Both the position numbers and the translations under genes were made by a program. Below the pieces are notes generated by a model. The model worked only from the letters and a program-made list of their open reading frames with translations, ran no database searches and was not told the DNA's origin. Shown piece after piece: positions 33,132-41,309 of a DNA stretch of 64,000 nt. This DNA comes from Bin87 sp964347975 (GTDB lineage Bacteria; Chloroflexota; Dehalococcoidia; Lucifugimonadales; UBA3495). The stretch covers positions 1 through 64,000 of the forward strand of contig CAYGAY010000013.1 in NCBI GenBank assembly GCA_964347975.1. Reading direction: 5' to 3'. How positions within the stretch are numbered: the stretch's first letter is position 1; each line of letters opens with the position of its first letter.

Positions 33132-33449
33132 TCAATCGTCCGGGTGGGTGATCTCGTGACGGTGTTCATGGAAGTCCGGGGTCACCAGTCCGCCCATGGC
33201 GTCGCTCATCCGGCCCATATGCCCGTCGATGCTGCCGATGTGGCTGTCGTCGAGATCGCCGGCGGCGTTATCGGGCATCCAGTTCAGACTTTCGCCCCAG
33301 GAACGGTGGAAGGAGAAACCGGATACCAGGCGCGTGAGATCGGCCCCGGCGCAACTGCCGCACGCCAAAGCCTCGGCCGGCGTCCAACTGTACACCAGGC
33401 GCGATTGGCGTTGTCCGCACCGGTTGCAACGGTATTCGTAGATGGGCAT
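33132..33449 (-). CDS. FmdB-type zinc-ribbon protein (105 aa)
   Basis: MPIYEYRCNRCGQRQSRLVY, followed by LACGSCAGADLTRLVSGFSF, gives the same four-Cys ribbon as the downstream paralogue (32733-33068). The acidic, His-rich tail (DLDDSHIGSIDGHMGRM, HEHRHEITHPDD) is different and might also bind metal. The two genes are tandem paralogues of similar length. I see no DNA-binding domain, so calling it a regulator would be guesswork. Confidence 0.82.
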   Translation of the reverse strand: MPIYEYRCNRCGQRQSRLVYSWTPAEALACGSCAGADLTRLVSGFSFHRSWGESLNWMPDNAAGDLDDSHIGSIDGHMGRMSDAMGGLVTPDFHEHRHEITHPDD

Positions 33450-33534
33450 GACGGCGGCATTGTAGCACAGCGGCCCTTGGCTGGGCGCCCGCGGGCCTGA
33501 TGTACGCGGGCCTGATGTATTGGCCGGCGAGGGA

Positions 33535-33894
33535 CTACCCCTGGGTCAGCAATGGCTGAAGTTTGTCCAGCAGGGCTCCGACTTCGTCCAGTGCGTCGGA
33601 CACGTCTTCAGCCATCATCTCGTTTTCGTAGAAGTTTTCGTGAAGCAGGCTGGCGGATCCAAACAATCTGCGGATATCGCCGTCGCCGGTTTCAGCTCGG
33701 AGACGGCTGGCGATCCTGAGGTAGTGCCGGTGACGGTTGTGCTCCCATCCGCGCTGTTCGGCGATAGCCTTGAGGATTTGGGCGGCCGCGCCCCAGCCCT
33801 TCTCAGATGCCTGCGCCAAGTCGCCCGCGGCGAGTTCCTGTCTGGCCTGCGCCAGAAAACGTTCGCTGGCCTGTTGGTAGTCTTGGGTGGTCAC
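33535..33894 (-). CDS. PaREP1-family helical protein (solitary copy)
   Basis: This 119-residue paralogue of the array at 824-2690 has ASEKGWGAAAQILKAIAEQR followed by GWEHNRHRHYL. Its C-terminal part is more diverged (ENFYENEMMAEDVSDALDEV). It stands alone between an FmdB gene and polA, on the opposite strand to polA. Family assignment is by the core motif; function unknown. Confidence 0.7.
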   Translation of the reverse strand: MTTQDYQQASERFLAQARQELAAGDLAQASEKGWGAAAQILKAIAEQRGWEHNRHRHYLRIASRLRAETGDGDIRRLFGSASLLHENFYENEMMAEDVSDALDEVGALLDKLQPLLTQG

Positions 33895-34074
33895 TTTGGG
33901 CTCTCCTGCTGGTTTGTCAGGTTAGCAAGTCCGGTCTGCTTGGGCAATGGCGCGGGAGCCCTCTTCGGAAGATTGTCTGAACCCGCGTAACGGCATTTCC
34001 TCTGATGTATAATGCCGCAACGGACCCGCCGCCGCCGCCAAGACGGCGGCAACCAGTCCTGCGGGAGTACGCTT

Positions 34075-36909
34075 ATGGTCAGCGCCAGTCAGATGTCAAT
34101 GCCGATGCCAACAGCGCCGGCCGGCCGAACCTCCCCGCTGTTCCTGATCCTTGACGGCCATGCCATGGTGCATCGCTCCTTCCGGGCCATCAGCGTCAGC
34201 AGGAACCTCACGGTATCCACCACCGGCGAGGACGTGACGGGAGTGTACGGGTTCGCCAGCGTGTTCCTGCGGGCCCTGAATGAATGGCAACCGACTCATG
34301 TTGCGGTGGCATTTGACGTGCCGGCTCCGACCTTTCGCCACGAGCGGTTCCCCGAATACAAAGCGCAACGTCCGCCGTCGCCTCCGGAACTGCGCGGCCA
34401 GTTCGACCGGGTTAAGGAATTGATGACTGCCTTCGCCGTTCCCGTTTACGAACTGGCGGGGTTTGAGGCCGACGATCTCATCGGGACCCTGTGCCGCCAG
34501 GCCGAGGCTAACGGCGTCGCAACCGTCATACTCACCGGCGACCGGGACACCTTTCAGCTCATCTCGCCGCTGGTTCGCGTTGACCTGGCCAGCAGCGAGC
34601 GGGACCGGCGCATCGTGGACGAAACTGAACTGGCCGAGCGTTACGGCGGCCTCACCGCCCCGCAGCAGCCCGATTACAAGGCGCTGGTGGGCGACAAATC
34701 CGACAACATCCCCGGAGTTCCCGGCGTGGGCGACAAGACCGCGATCAACCTGCTCACCAACTACGGAACGCTGGAAGGCATCTACGAACACATCGACCAC
34801 ATCACCCAGAAGCGCGTTCACAACAACCTCACCGCCAACCGGGAAGCCGCGTTTGAGTACCGTTTTCTGACCACCATCAACTGCGACGCGCCGGTCACCC
34901 TGGACCTGGACGCCTGCCGGTTTGGCAGCTACGAGCGCGCCGCAGTGGTTTCGCTGATGACCGCCCTGGAGTTCCACAGCATCGTTGGGCGGGTTCCGTC
35001 GCCGGATGCGCCCTGGGCCACCGCGACGGCGGCGGCCCACGGGTCGGGGGCGACCGACCCGCGCGGAGCGGCCGCTCCGGCCGACGCCGACTACCGCATC
35101 GTTGCCACGGCGGACGACCTGGACGCGATGATTGCCGCCATCCGCGCCGCCGGTTCCTTTGCATTCGACACCGAGTCCAGCAGCCCCAACCCGATGCTGG
35201 CCGATCTGGCCGGCCTCAGCTTCGCCGTGGGATCCCTGACCGACCAGGGATCCTTGACCGGCCAGGACGGGGCGGCGTGGTACGTCCCGGTGGGACACCG
35301 CGCCGGCGAGCAACTTCCCCTGGACGAGGTGATGGCCGCCCTGCGCCCCCTTTTCACCGATCACGGCCTGCAACGGTGCGCCCACAACGCCAACTACGAC
35401 CTGACCCTGCTGAGCAACTACGGCATTGACCCTTATGGCGTTGTTGACTACGACACGATGATTGCCGCGCATCTGCTTGGCAAAACGCGAACCCAGCTGG
35501 GTCTTAAGCCCCTGGCCCTGGAGTTGCTGGGGCGGGAAATGACCGAAATTACCCACCTTATCGGCCGGGGCCGGAATCAAATCACCTTCAATGAGGTGAA
35601 CATTGCCGACGCGCTGCCCTATGCCGCCGCCGACGCCGATTGCACCCTGCAGTTGCGCCGGCGATTTGAGCCGGCTCTCGCCGAGCGGGATATGACGGCG
35701 CTGCTGTCGGAGGTAGAGATGCCCCTGGTTCCGGTGCTGGTCGAAATGCAGCGCGCCGGCGTCCGGCTGGACGCCGGCATCCTGCACGAAATGTCCCGCG
35801 ACCTCAACGAACAGCTCGAGCAGATTCAGACCGACCTGTACCAGGACATCGGTCACGCCATCAACATCAACTCGCCCAAGCAGCTGAGCGACCTGCTCTT
35901 TGGCGAGCTGGGCCTGCCTAAGACCCGGCGCACTCGCTCCGGGTACTCCACCGACGCCAACGCCCTGGAGGACCTGAAAGGGCTGCATCCGGTGGTGGAC
36001 CGTATTCTGGACTACCGGCAGGTGTCCAAACTGAAGTCAACTTACGTTGACGCCCTGCCGGAAATAGTCAACCCTCGCACCGGGCGCATTCATACCTCTT
36101 ATCACCAAACCGGCTCGGAGACCGGCCGGCTCAGCAGCAGCGATCCCAACCTGCAAAATATTCCCGTCCGCACCGAGTTGGGCCGGCAGGTGCGCCGCGC
36201 CTTCGTCGCCGATTCGGACTGTCAACTCTTCTCTGCCGACTACTCGCAGATCGAGCTGCGCGTGCTGGCCCATATGTCCCAGGACCCGTCGCTGCTGGAA
36301 GCCTTCCGCCGGGGCGAGGACATCCACGCGGCCACCGCCAGCCAGATGTTCAACGTACCCATCAACGCGGTGGACGCCGAGCAGCGGCGCATCGCCAAGG
36401 TGCTGAACTTCGGCGTCATCTACGGCCTGGGGCCTTACGGCATTTCCCAGCAGACCGGGTTCAGCCGCGAGGAGGGGCGCCAGTTCATCGATACTTACCT
36501 CTCCCGGTATCCCGGCATCAACGGCTACCTGGAGGCGGTGAAGCAACAAACCCGGGACACGATGTACGCCCAGACCTTGCTGGGCCGACGCCGCTACCTG
36601 CCCGACATCCAGTCCACCAACCACAACACCCGCGCCGCCGCTGAGCGCATGGCCATCAATATGCCCATCCAGGGCACCGCCGCCGACATTATGAAAATCG
36701 CCATGATCAACGTCCGCGCTCGCATGATCAACGAGCGGATGCGCTCGAAGATGATCCTACAGGTCCACGACGAGCTGGTGTTCGAGGTGCCCCATGATGA
36801 GATGGACACAATGACGGCGCTGGTGCTGGACGAGATGCCGGCGGCGCTGGACTTGGACGTTACCCTGAAAGTGGACGTGAAATCCGGTTACTCCTGGGGG
36901 GATTTCTGA
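34075..36909 (+). CDS. polA: DNA polymerase I
   Basis: The enzyme is 944 residues with three domains. The 5'-3' exonuclease (about 20-310) contains FLILDGHAMVHRSFRA, GFEADDLIGTL and GDKSDNIPGVPGVGDKTA. The 3'-5' exonuclease (about 335-530) keeps all key acids: FDTES, NANYD and AAADADCTL. The polymerase (about 550-944) has motif A SADYSQIELR, motif B RIAKVLNFGVIYG and motif C QVHDELVFEV. Proofreading therefore looks active, unlike in Taq polymerase. GGGAG seven bases before ATG 34075 favours that start over the track frame that opens at 34012. The CitE-like gene follows after 2 bases. Confidence 0.96.
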   Translation: MVSASQMSMPMPTAPAGRTSPLFLILDGHAMVHRSFRAISVSRNLTVSTTGEDVTGVYGFASVFLRALNEWQPTHVAVAFDVPAPTFRHERFPEYKAQRPPSPPELRGQFDRVKELMTAFAVPVYELAGFEADDLIGTLCRQAEANGVATVILTGDRDTFQLISPLVRVDLASSERDRRIVDETELAERYGGLTAPQQPDYKALVGDKSDNIPGVPGVGDKTAINLLTNYGTLEGIYEHIDHITQKRVHNNLTANREAAFEYRFLTTINCDAPVTLDLDACRFGSYERAAVVSLMTALEFHSIVGRVPSPDAPWATATAAAHGSGATDPRGAAAPADADYRIVATADDLDAMIAAIRAAGSFAFDTESSSPNPMLADLAGLSFAVGSLTDQGSLTGQDGAAWYVPVGHRAGEQLPLDEVMAALRPLFTDHGLQRCAHNANYDLTLLSNYGIDPYGVVDYDTMIAAHLLGKTRTQLGLKPLALELLGREMTEITHLIGRGRNQITFNEVNIADALPYAAADADCTLQLRRRFEPALAERDMTALLSEVEMPLVPVLVEMQRAGVRLDAGILHEMSRDLNEQLEQIQTDLYQDIGHAININSPKQLSDLLFGELGLPKTRRTRSGYSTDANALEDLKGLHPVVDRILDYRQVSKLKSTYVDALPEIVNPRTGRIHTSYHQTGSETGRLSSSDPNLQNIPVRTELGRQVRRAFVADSDCQLFSADYSQIELRVLAHMSQDPSLLEAFRRGEDIHAATASQMFNVPINAVDAEQRRIAKVLNFGVIYGLGPYGISQQTGFSREEGRQFIDTYLSRYPGINGYLEAVKQQTRDTMYAQTLLGRRRYLPDIQSTNHNTRAAAERMAINMPIQGTAADIMKIAMINVRARMINERMRSKMILQVHDELVFEVPHDEMDTMTALVLDEMPAALDLDVTLKVDVKSGYSWGDF

Positions 36910-36911
36910 TA

Positions 36912-37793
36912 ATGGAACTGCTGCGCAGTCTCGTATTCGTCCCCGGCAACCGCGCCAATATGCTGGAGCGGGCGCTGGGGTTCGGCGCCGACATAGTCAT
37001 GGTTGACCTGGAGGACTCGGTGCCGCCCGGCGAAAAAGCGGCGGCGCGCGATCTGGCCGTGGCCTGGACGCCGCGACTGGCCGCCGCCGGCCGTCGCGTG
37101 ATGGTGCGCGTCAACTCCCTGGACACCGGGCTGGCTGCCGACGAGTTGGCCGCCGTGGTATCGCCGTATCTGGCCGGCGTCAGCATCGGCAAAGGCAACA
37201 CCCCCTGGGAGTTGCAGCAGGTTGACCGCCTGCTGGCCCCGTTGGAAGCCGCCGCCGGTATCGCCGCCGGCAGCATCAAGGTGGTTCCCTGGATTGAAAC
37301 CGCCCTGGCCATCGTCCACGTCTATGAGATGGCCCGGGCATCCCGGCGCATCGTGGGCCTCGCCTTTGGAGCCGAGGACTACACCAACGATATGGGCGTG
37401 ATCCGCAACGACTTTGGCGAGGAGTGTTACTATGCCCGCTCCGCCGTGGCCGTGGCGGCGCGCGCCGCCGGCGTCGCCGCCCTGGACGGCCCTTTCGTCG
37501 GTTTCCGCGACCCCGACGGGTTGCGCAAAGATGCCGGAACCGCCCGGCAGATGGGATACACCGGCAAGTTCGCCATCCACCCCGCCCAAATCGACATCAT
37601 CAACGAGACATTTTCTCCCAACCCCGACGACGTAGCCTACGCTCGCCGCGTGGTCGCCGCCTGGGATGAAGCCGAGGCGGCCGGCCGGGGTTCCCTTTCC
37701 ATTGATGGCCGGATGGTGGACGTGCCGGTGGTCAAAAGGGCGCAGAACCTGCTGGCGCTGGTGGCCGAAATTGAGCGGCAAACGAGTGGGTAA
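36912..37793 (+). CDS. HpcH/HpaI aldolase / CitE-type CoA-ester lyase
   Basis: This 293-residue TIM-barrel protein has the CitE pattern. SLVFVPGNRANMLERAL and DIVMVDLEDSVPPGEK (substrate and metal site) come first. Then come RVNSLDTG and a central VVPWIETALAIVH, followed by VGLAFGAEDYTNDMG and GFRDPDGLRKDAGTARQMGY. KFAIHPAQIDIINE closes the barrel. Relatives cleave citramalyl-, malyl- or 3-hydroxyacyl-CoA; sequence does not single out one substrate. The start is 2 bases after the polA stop, so it may be co-transcribed with polA. Confidence 0.88.
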   Translation: MELLRSLVFVPGNRANMLERALGFGADIVMVDLEDSVPPGEKAAARDLAVAWTPRLAAAGRRVMVRVNSLDTGLAADELAAVVSPYLAGVSIGKGNTPWELQQVDRLLAPLEAAAGIAAGSIKVVPWIETALAIVHVYEMARASRRIVGLAFGAEDYTNDMGVIRNDFGEECYYARSAVAVAARAAGVAALDGPFVGFRDPDGLRKDAGTARQMGYTGKFAIHPAQIDIINETFSPNPDDVAYARRVVAAWDEAEAAGRGSLSIDGRMVDVPVVKRAQNLLALVAEIERQTSG

Positions 37794-37906
37794 GCGGATT
37801 CCGGCCCCGTATCAAGTGCCAGGCGCCCCCGTGTCAGGCGCGGAGCCGGCTGTTCTTTCGCCGGAATAACGATGACCGGCAATAATGGAATGACGGTGAC
37901 AACTAA

Positions 37907-38287
37907 ATGCCGACCGACCGCATCATCCTGACCGGGATGCAGTTCTACGGGTTTCACGGCGTAAATCCCGAAGAGCGGCGGTTGGGGCAGCCTTTCATTG
38001 TTGACTTGGCGGCGGAGCTGGACTTGAGCGCGGCCAGCGTTTCTGACCGCCTGCCCGACACTGTAAGTTACACCGACCTCTATCGGGTGGTTAAAGCCGT
38101 AGTCGAAGGCGAACCGCGCAACCTGCTGGAGGCGGCGGCGGGCGCCATCGCCGCCGGCGTATTGGCGCAACACCCGTCCGTCGCCGCCCTGCGGGTGCGG
38201 GTGCAGAAACCGCGCCCGCCCATCCGGGGTTCCGTCATCGAGGCCGCCGCCGTTGAGATCTATCGGAAACGGGATGAAACCGGGTAA
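37907..38287 (+). CDS. folB: Dihydroneopterin aldolase
   Basis: This 126-residue enzyme of folate synthesis converts 7,8-dihydroneopterin to 6-hydroxymethyl-dihydropterin. Typical motifs are ILTGMQFYGFHGVNPEERR, FIVDLAAELDL, DTVSYTDLYRVV, NLLEAAAGAIAAGVL and a C-terminal VRVQKPRPPIRGS, with the catalytic Lys near its start. Length is normal for FolB. No other folate gene is adjacent. The 113 bases before it hold fragments of the dispersed repeat. Confidence 0.92.
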   Translation: MPTDRIILTGMQFYGFHGVNPEERRLGQPFIVDLAAELDLSAASVSDRLPDTVSYTDLYRVVKAVVEGEPRNLLEAAAGAIAAGVLAQHPSVAALRVRVQKPRPPIRGSVIEAAAVEIYRKRDETG

Positions 38288-38388
38288 TCACCATTATTCC
38301 GTCACTCCGGCGCAAGCCGGTGTCCAGAAAACGCTGCTGGATTCCAACTTTCGCCGGAATGACCATCGTAGTTCAGGGAGAAATTACA

Positions 38389-40020
38389 ATGGCAACACCG
38401 GATAACGGCGACAACGCGAACATCGCGCGCCAGTTCAACGAAGCCACCAAACTCCAGTACATCAATCTGGCCAACAAGCCGCCCCTCTACAAAATCTACC
38501 CTGGACTGCGGGCTATTCCGCTCCCTGACGTCGCCGCATCGCCCGGCCCCGCCATGCCCACGCTGGCGGCGATACGGGGCGGCGCCGCTCCCGACGCCAC
38601 CGGGCCGGTGACCCTGGAAACCCTGGCCGGGCTGCTCTACCATGCCGCCGCCGTGATTCGTCGGCGCAACCTGCGCGACGGCGAGGTGCATTACCGGGCG
38701 GCCGCCTCGGCTGGCGCGCTGTATCCCACCGAAGTGTATCTCGTCTGCGGCGACCTGGACGGCCTCCGCGCCGGCGTCTATCACTTCAATCCCAGGGATT
38801 TCACGCTGGCCCGTCTGCGGAATGGCGACTTGCGCCGCTGGCTGGCGGCGGCGGCGGTTGACCACGCCGCGTATCCGGTCACCCTGGTATTCACCACCGT
38901 CTTCTGGCGCAGCGCGTGGAAGTATCGCGAGCGCGGCTACCGCTACTGCTATTGGGACCTGGGCACCATCGGCGCCAATCTGCTGGCCGCCGGGAACGCG
39001 ACTGAAACCGCGGTGAAACTCCGTTTCGGCTTCGTTGACCACCTGATCAGCGGGTTCCTCGGCCTCAACGTTGACGATGAAGCGCCCGGGCTGCTGGCCC
39101 ACGTGGGAACTCCCGACGGAATGCTGCCGCCCGGCTCCGGCGACGTGCCTGGGCTGCTGCCCCAGGAGAGCAACGACCTGCAAGCCGGAATTATCGAATA
39201 TCCCCTGTCCCGGAAACTGCACCGCGCCTCGCTGCTGCGGAACCGGGATGATGCCGCCGCCTGGAACGACGCCGGCAATCGCGCCGGTTCCGACCGGGAC
39301 GAACTGGACGGCGTCGGCGACAATTTCCGGCCGCTCAAGTCCGGCCCCGACGGAGCTTTTGACCGCGCGCTGGATCCGGCGGCCCGCGCCGCGACTTCCC
39401 TCGGCGACTGCATCCGGTTCCGGGGTTCCACCCGCCGCTTTGCCACCGAGCCGATTTCCTGGGATGCGTTTCGATCCATCGTTGACGCCGCTGGCGGGGG
39501 CGTCAACTCCCCGCACTTCGCCGACGGGTTCTCGCCCTACCTGAGTTTGTACTTCATAGTGAACGCCGTGGACGGACTGGCTCCCGGGGCCTACTACTAC
39601 AACCGTTTCTACGGCGGCCTCCGGCAGCTCGCGGCCGGAGAGTTCCGGGAAACCGCCGGCCACCTGGGGTTTGAGCAAGCCCTGCCCGCCGACGCGGCAG
39701 CGGTTGCGTTCATCACTGCCGACCTGCCGCTGATTGAGCGGGAGTTCGGCCCGCGCGGTTATCGCATGGCGCAAACCCTTGCCGGCATCATCGGGGGCCG
39801 CATCTACCTGGCCTCCCATGGGGCGGGACTGGGCGCGACGGGCTTGACCTTTTTTGACGACGCAGTGGCCGAATTCTTCTCGCCCCATGCCAACGGCCAG
39901 GAGGCGGTTTTTGTCACGCCCATCGGCGTCCCGCACGCCGACAACCGGGTGCGTCCTTTCCGCTCCCGCCTGGCGGTCAGCCTGGACGCGCGGGCCCGGG
40001 GAGCCGGCCAGGCCGAGTAG
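38389..40020 (+). CDS. SagB/ThcOx-type oxidoreductase with two nitroreductase-like domains
   Basis: This 543-residue protein is composed of two SagB-type nitroreductase domains, about residues 50-240 and 335-540. In domain 1, AAASAGALYPTEVYLVCGDL and GVYHFNP mark the flavin-site start, and RYCYWDLGTIGANLLAAG the later helix. In domain 2, RGSTRRFATEPISWDAF and PGAYYYNRFYGGLRQL are parallel, with AQTLAGIIGGRIYLASHGAG. SagB enzymes use FMN to oxidise azolines in peptide maturation, but stand-alone members exist and no cyclodehydratase is nearby. ATG 38389 is selected because upstream codons read a dispersed repeat. Confidence 0.85.
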   Translation: MATPDNGDNANIARQFNEATKLQYINLANKPPLYKIYPGLRAIPLPDVAASPGPAMPTLAAIRGGAAPDATGPVTLETLAGLLYHAAAVIRRRNLRDGEVHYRAAASAGALYPTEVYLVCGDLDGLRAGVYHFNPRDFTLARLRNGDLRRWLAAAAVDHAAYPVTLVFTTVFWRSAWKYRERGYRYCYWDLGTIGANLLAAGNATETAVKLRFGFVDHLISGFLGLNVDDEAPGLLAHVGTPDGMLPPGSGDVPGLLPQESNDLQAGIIEYPLSRKLHRASLLRNRDDAAAWNDAGNRAGSDRDELDGVGDNFRPLKSGPDGAFDRALDPAARAATSLGDCIRFRGSTRRFATEPISWDAFRSIVDAAGGGVNSPHFADGFSPYLSLYFIVNAVDGLAPGAYYYNRFYGGLRQLAAGEFRETAGHLGFEQALPADAAAVAFITADLPLIEREFGPRGYRMAQTLAGIIGGRIYLASHGAGLGATGLTFFDDAVAEFFSPHANGQEAVFVTPIGVPHADNRVRPFRSRLAVSLDARARGAGQAE

Positions 40021-40031
40021 AACCGGCTCCG

Positions 40032-40994
40032 CTACTCCCAGTCGTCTTCGCTGTTGCCAGCCGGCGTTGCCGGCGTCCACCCGCCGGTGTCCACGTCATC
40101 GTCCAGCACGGGCAGGTCCGAGTCGTCGCCGTCATCGGCCGCTTCGCCGGCGAGGGCGATGCCGCCGCTCTCCTCCGATGCGCCCGCGCCGTCAACGACT
40201 TCCTCGGGATCTTCGGGGATCGCCCCGGTCTCGGCGTCGGTTTCTTCCAACGCGGGATCGGCGGTCATCTCCGCGGTCATCTCCGGTAAGTGGCCGGCGC
40301 CGTCCGGCGCGGCAGGGAACGATACGACGTGGCGCAGGGTGGGAGCTTGCCGGGTTTCCCGGAGTATTACGGAGATGCCCGTGGCGTCGGTTCCCACGAC
40401 TGCCGCCGCGTACTGGTTGCCCGCGGCCATCAGCTTGTGCAGCCGGCGGCCCAACCGGCGCTCAACGGTTCCGAGATAGCTGCCGTCCCGCGCGGTCACG
40501 GTGACCGCCTCGCCACAGAGATTCAGCGCAACCACGTCCCCGGCGCTTACCGTTGCCATCGCCGGCGCGCCGGCCGGTTTCCGCAGAATAGTGGTGCATG
40601 ACTTGCCACTCTCGGCGATGAACATTCGGGGCAGCCCGTCATCGCCGGCAACTGACCTGCGGATGTCTCCGCCACAAGTCTGCAACTGTTCCAATCGGGC
40701 CAGATTCTTGCGCGCAATGTTGTTGCCGGGCGCGCGAACCCGCAAGGATTCCAGGATCTGCCGGGCTTCAGCGTAGTCGCCGAGTTCCATCAGGGCCTTG
40801 GCCAGGCGGTTGGAGGCTTCACAGTCGTTAGGATTGAGTTCGAGTACGGCCCGGTTCAGTTCGACGGCTCTTTCCCATTCGCCCTTCAGGGCAGCCTTAA
40901 CCGCTTCTTTACCCAGGTTGGTTTTTCTACGGTCGGCTCCCGGCCCGCCCCTTGACGCGCCTCCCGGCGGGTATGCGCTTCTCCTCAACATCAT
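40032..40994 (-). CDS. Tetratricopeptide-repeat protein with acidic C-terminus
   Basis: The protein is 320 residues. The N-terminal part has two TPR units (GEWERAVELNRAVLELNPND, GDYAEARQILESLRVRAPGN). A middle domain (residues 120-220) has IAESGKSCTTILRK, VVALNLCGEAVTVTARDGSY and LGRRLHKLMAAGNQYAAAVV, a beta-rich segment resembling nucleic-acid-binding barrels in pattern. The last 90 residues are strongly acidic and probably disordered. GGAGGAGG lies upstream of the ATG. It ends 11 bases from the stop of the convergent SagB-like gene. Confidence 0.7.
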   Translation of the reverse strand: MMLRRSAYPPGGASRGGPGADRRKTNLGKEAVKAALKGEWERAVELNRAVLELNPNDCEASNRLAKALMELGDYAEARQILESLRVRAPGNNIARKNLARLEQLQTCGGDIRRSVAGDDGLPRMFIAESGKSCTTILRKPAGAPAMATVSAGDVVALNLCGEAVTVTARDGSYLGTVERRLGRRLHKLMAAGNQYAAAVVGTDATGISVILRETRQAPTLRHVVSFPAAPDGAGHLPEMTAEMTADPALEETDAETGAIPEDPEEVVDGAGASEESGGIALAGEAADDGDDSDLPVLDDDVDTGGWTPATPAGNSEDDWE

Positions 40995-41000
40995 TATGTA

Positions 41001-41309
41001 ACCCTCCTCCTTCCGGCGCCATTGCCGCGGTATGTTGCGGCTTATTGGGACACCGATTTATGGGCTTCGGGGCGTACCGAGCGCTGGCCCGCGACCTGCC
41101 GGATTAATGTCAGTCGATTTGCTCAAACCGCAGTCAGCGTAGCATCTTTCGGGCCTTCACCAATACGGCCTGATTTTCAAATTGCAGCTGATTTTGGACT
41201 GATCCCGATCCTCTACATGCGCCGGTCAAGTCGGCGGGGAATGCGCTAAACTACACGGCGGGAGATGCTGCTTCGGAGATTTTGCAACCAACGGGCAGGA
41301 GACTACGAC
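41001..41309. other. Divergent promoter region between TPR and S9 peptidase genes
   Basis: These 309 bases lie between divergently transcribed genes and must hold both promoters. The GGAGGAGG for the TPR gene lies at the left edge (minus strand), and AGGAG for the peptidase at the right. The rest is lower in GC, with no gene-like frame. No promoter box is clear enough to mark. Confidence 0.4.

Noticed and set aside
34096..35988. 630-codon antisense frame over polA
   Set aside because: Composition artefact; polA motifs are complete on the plus strand.
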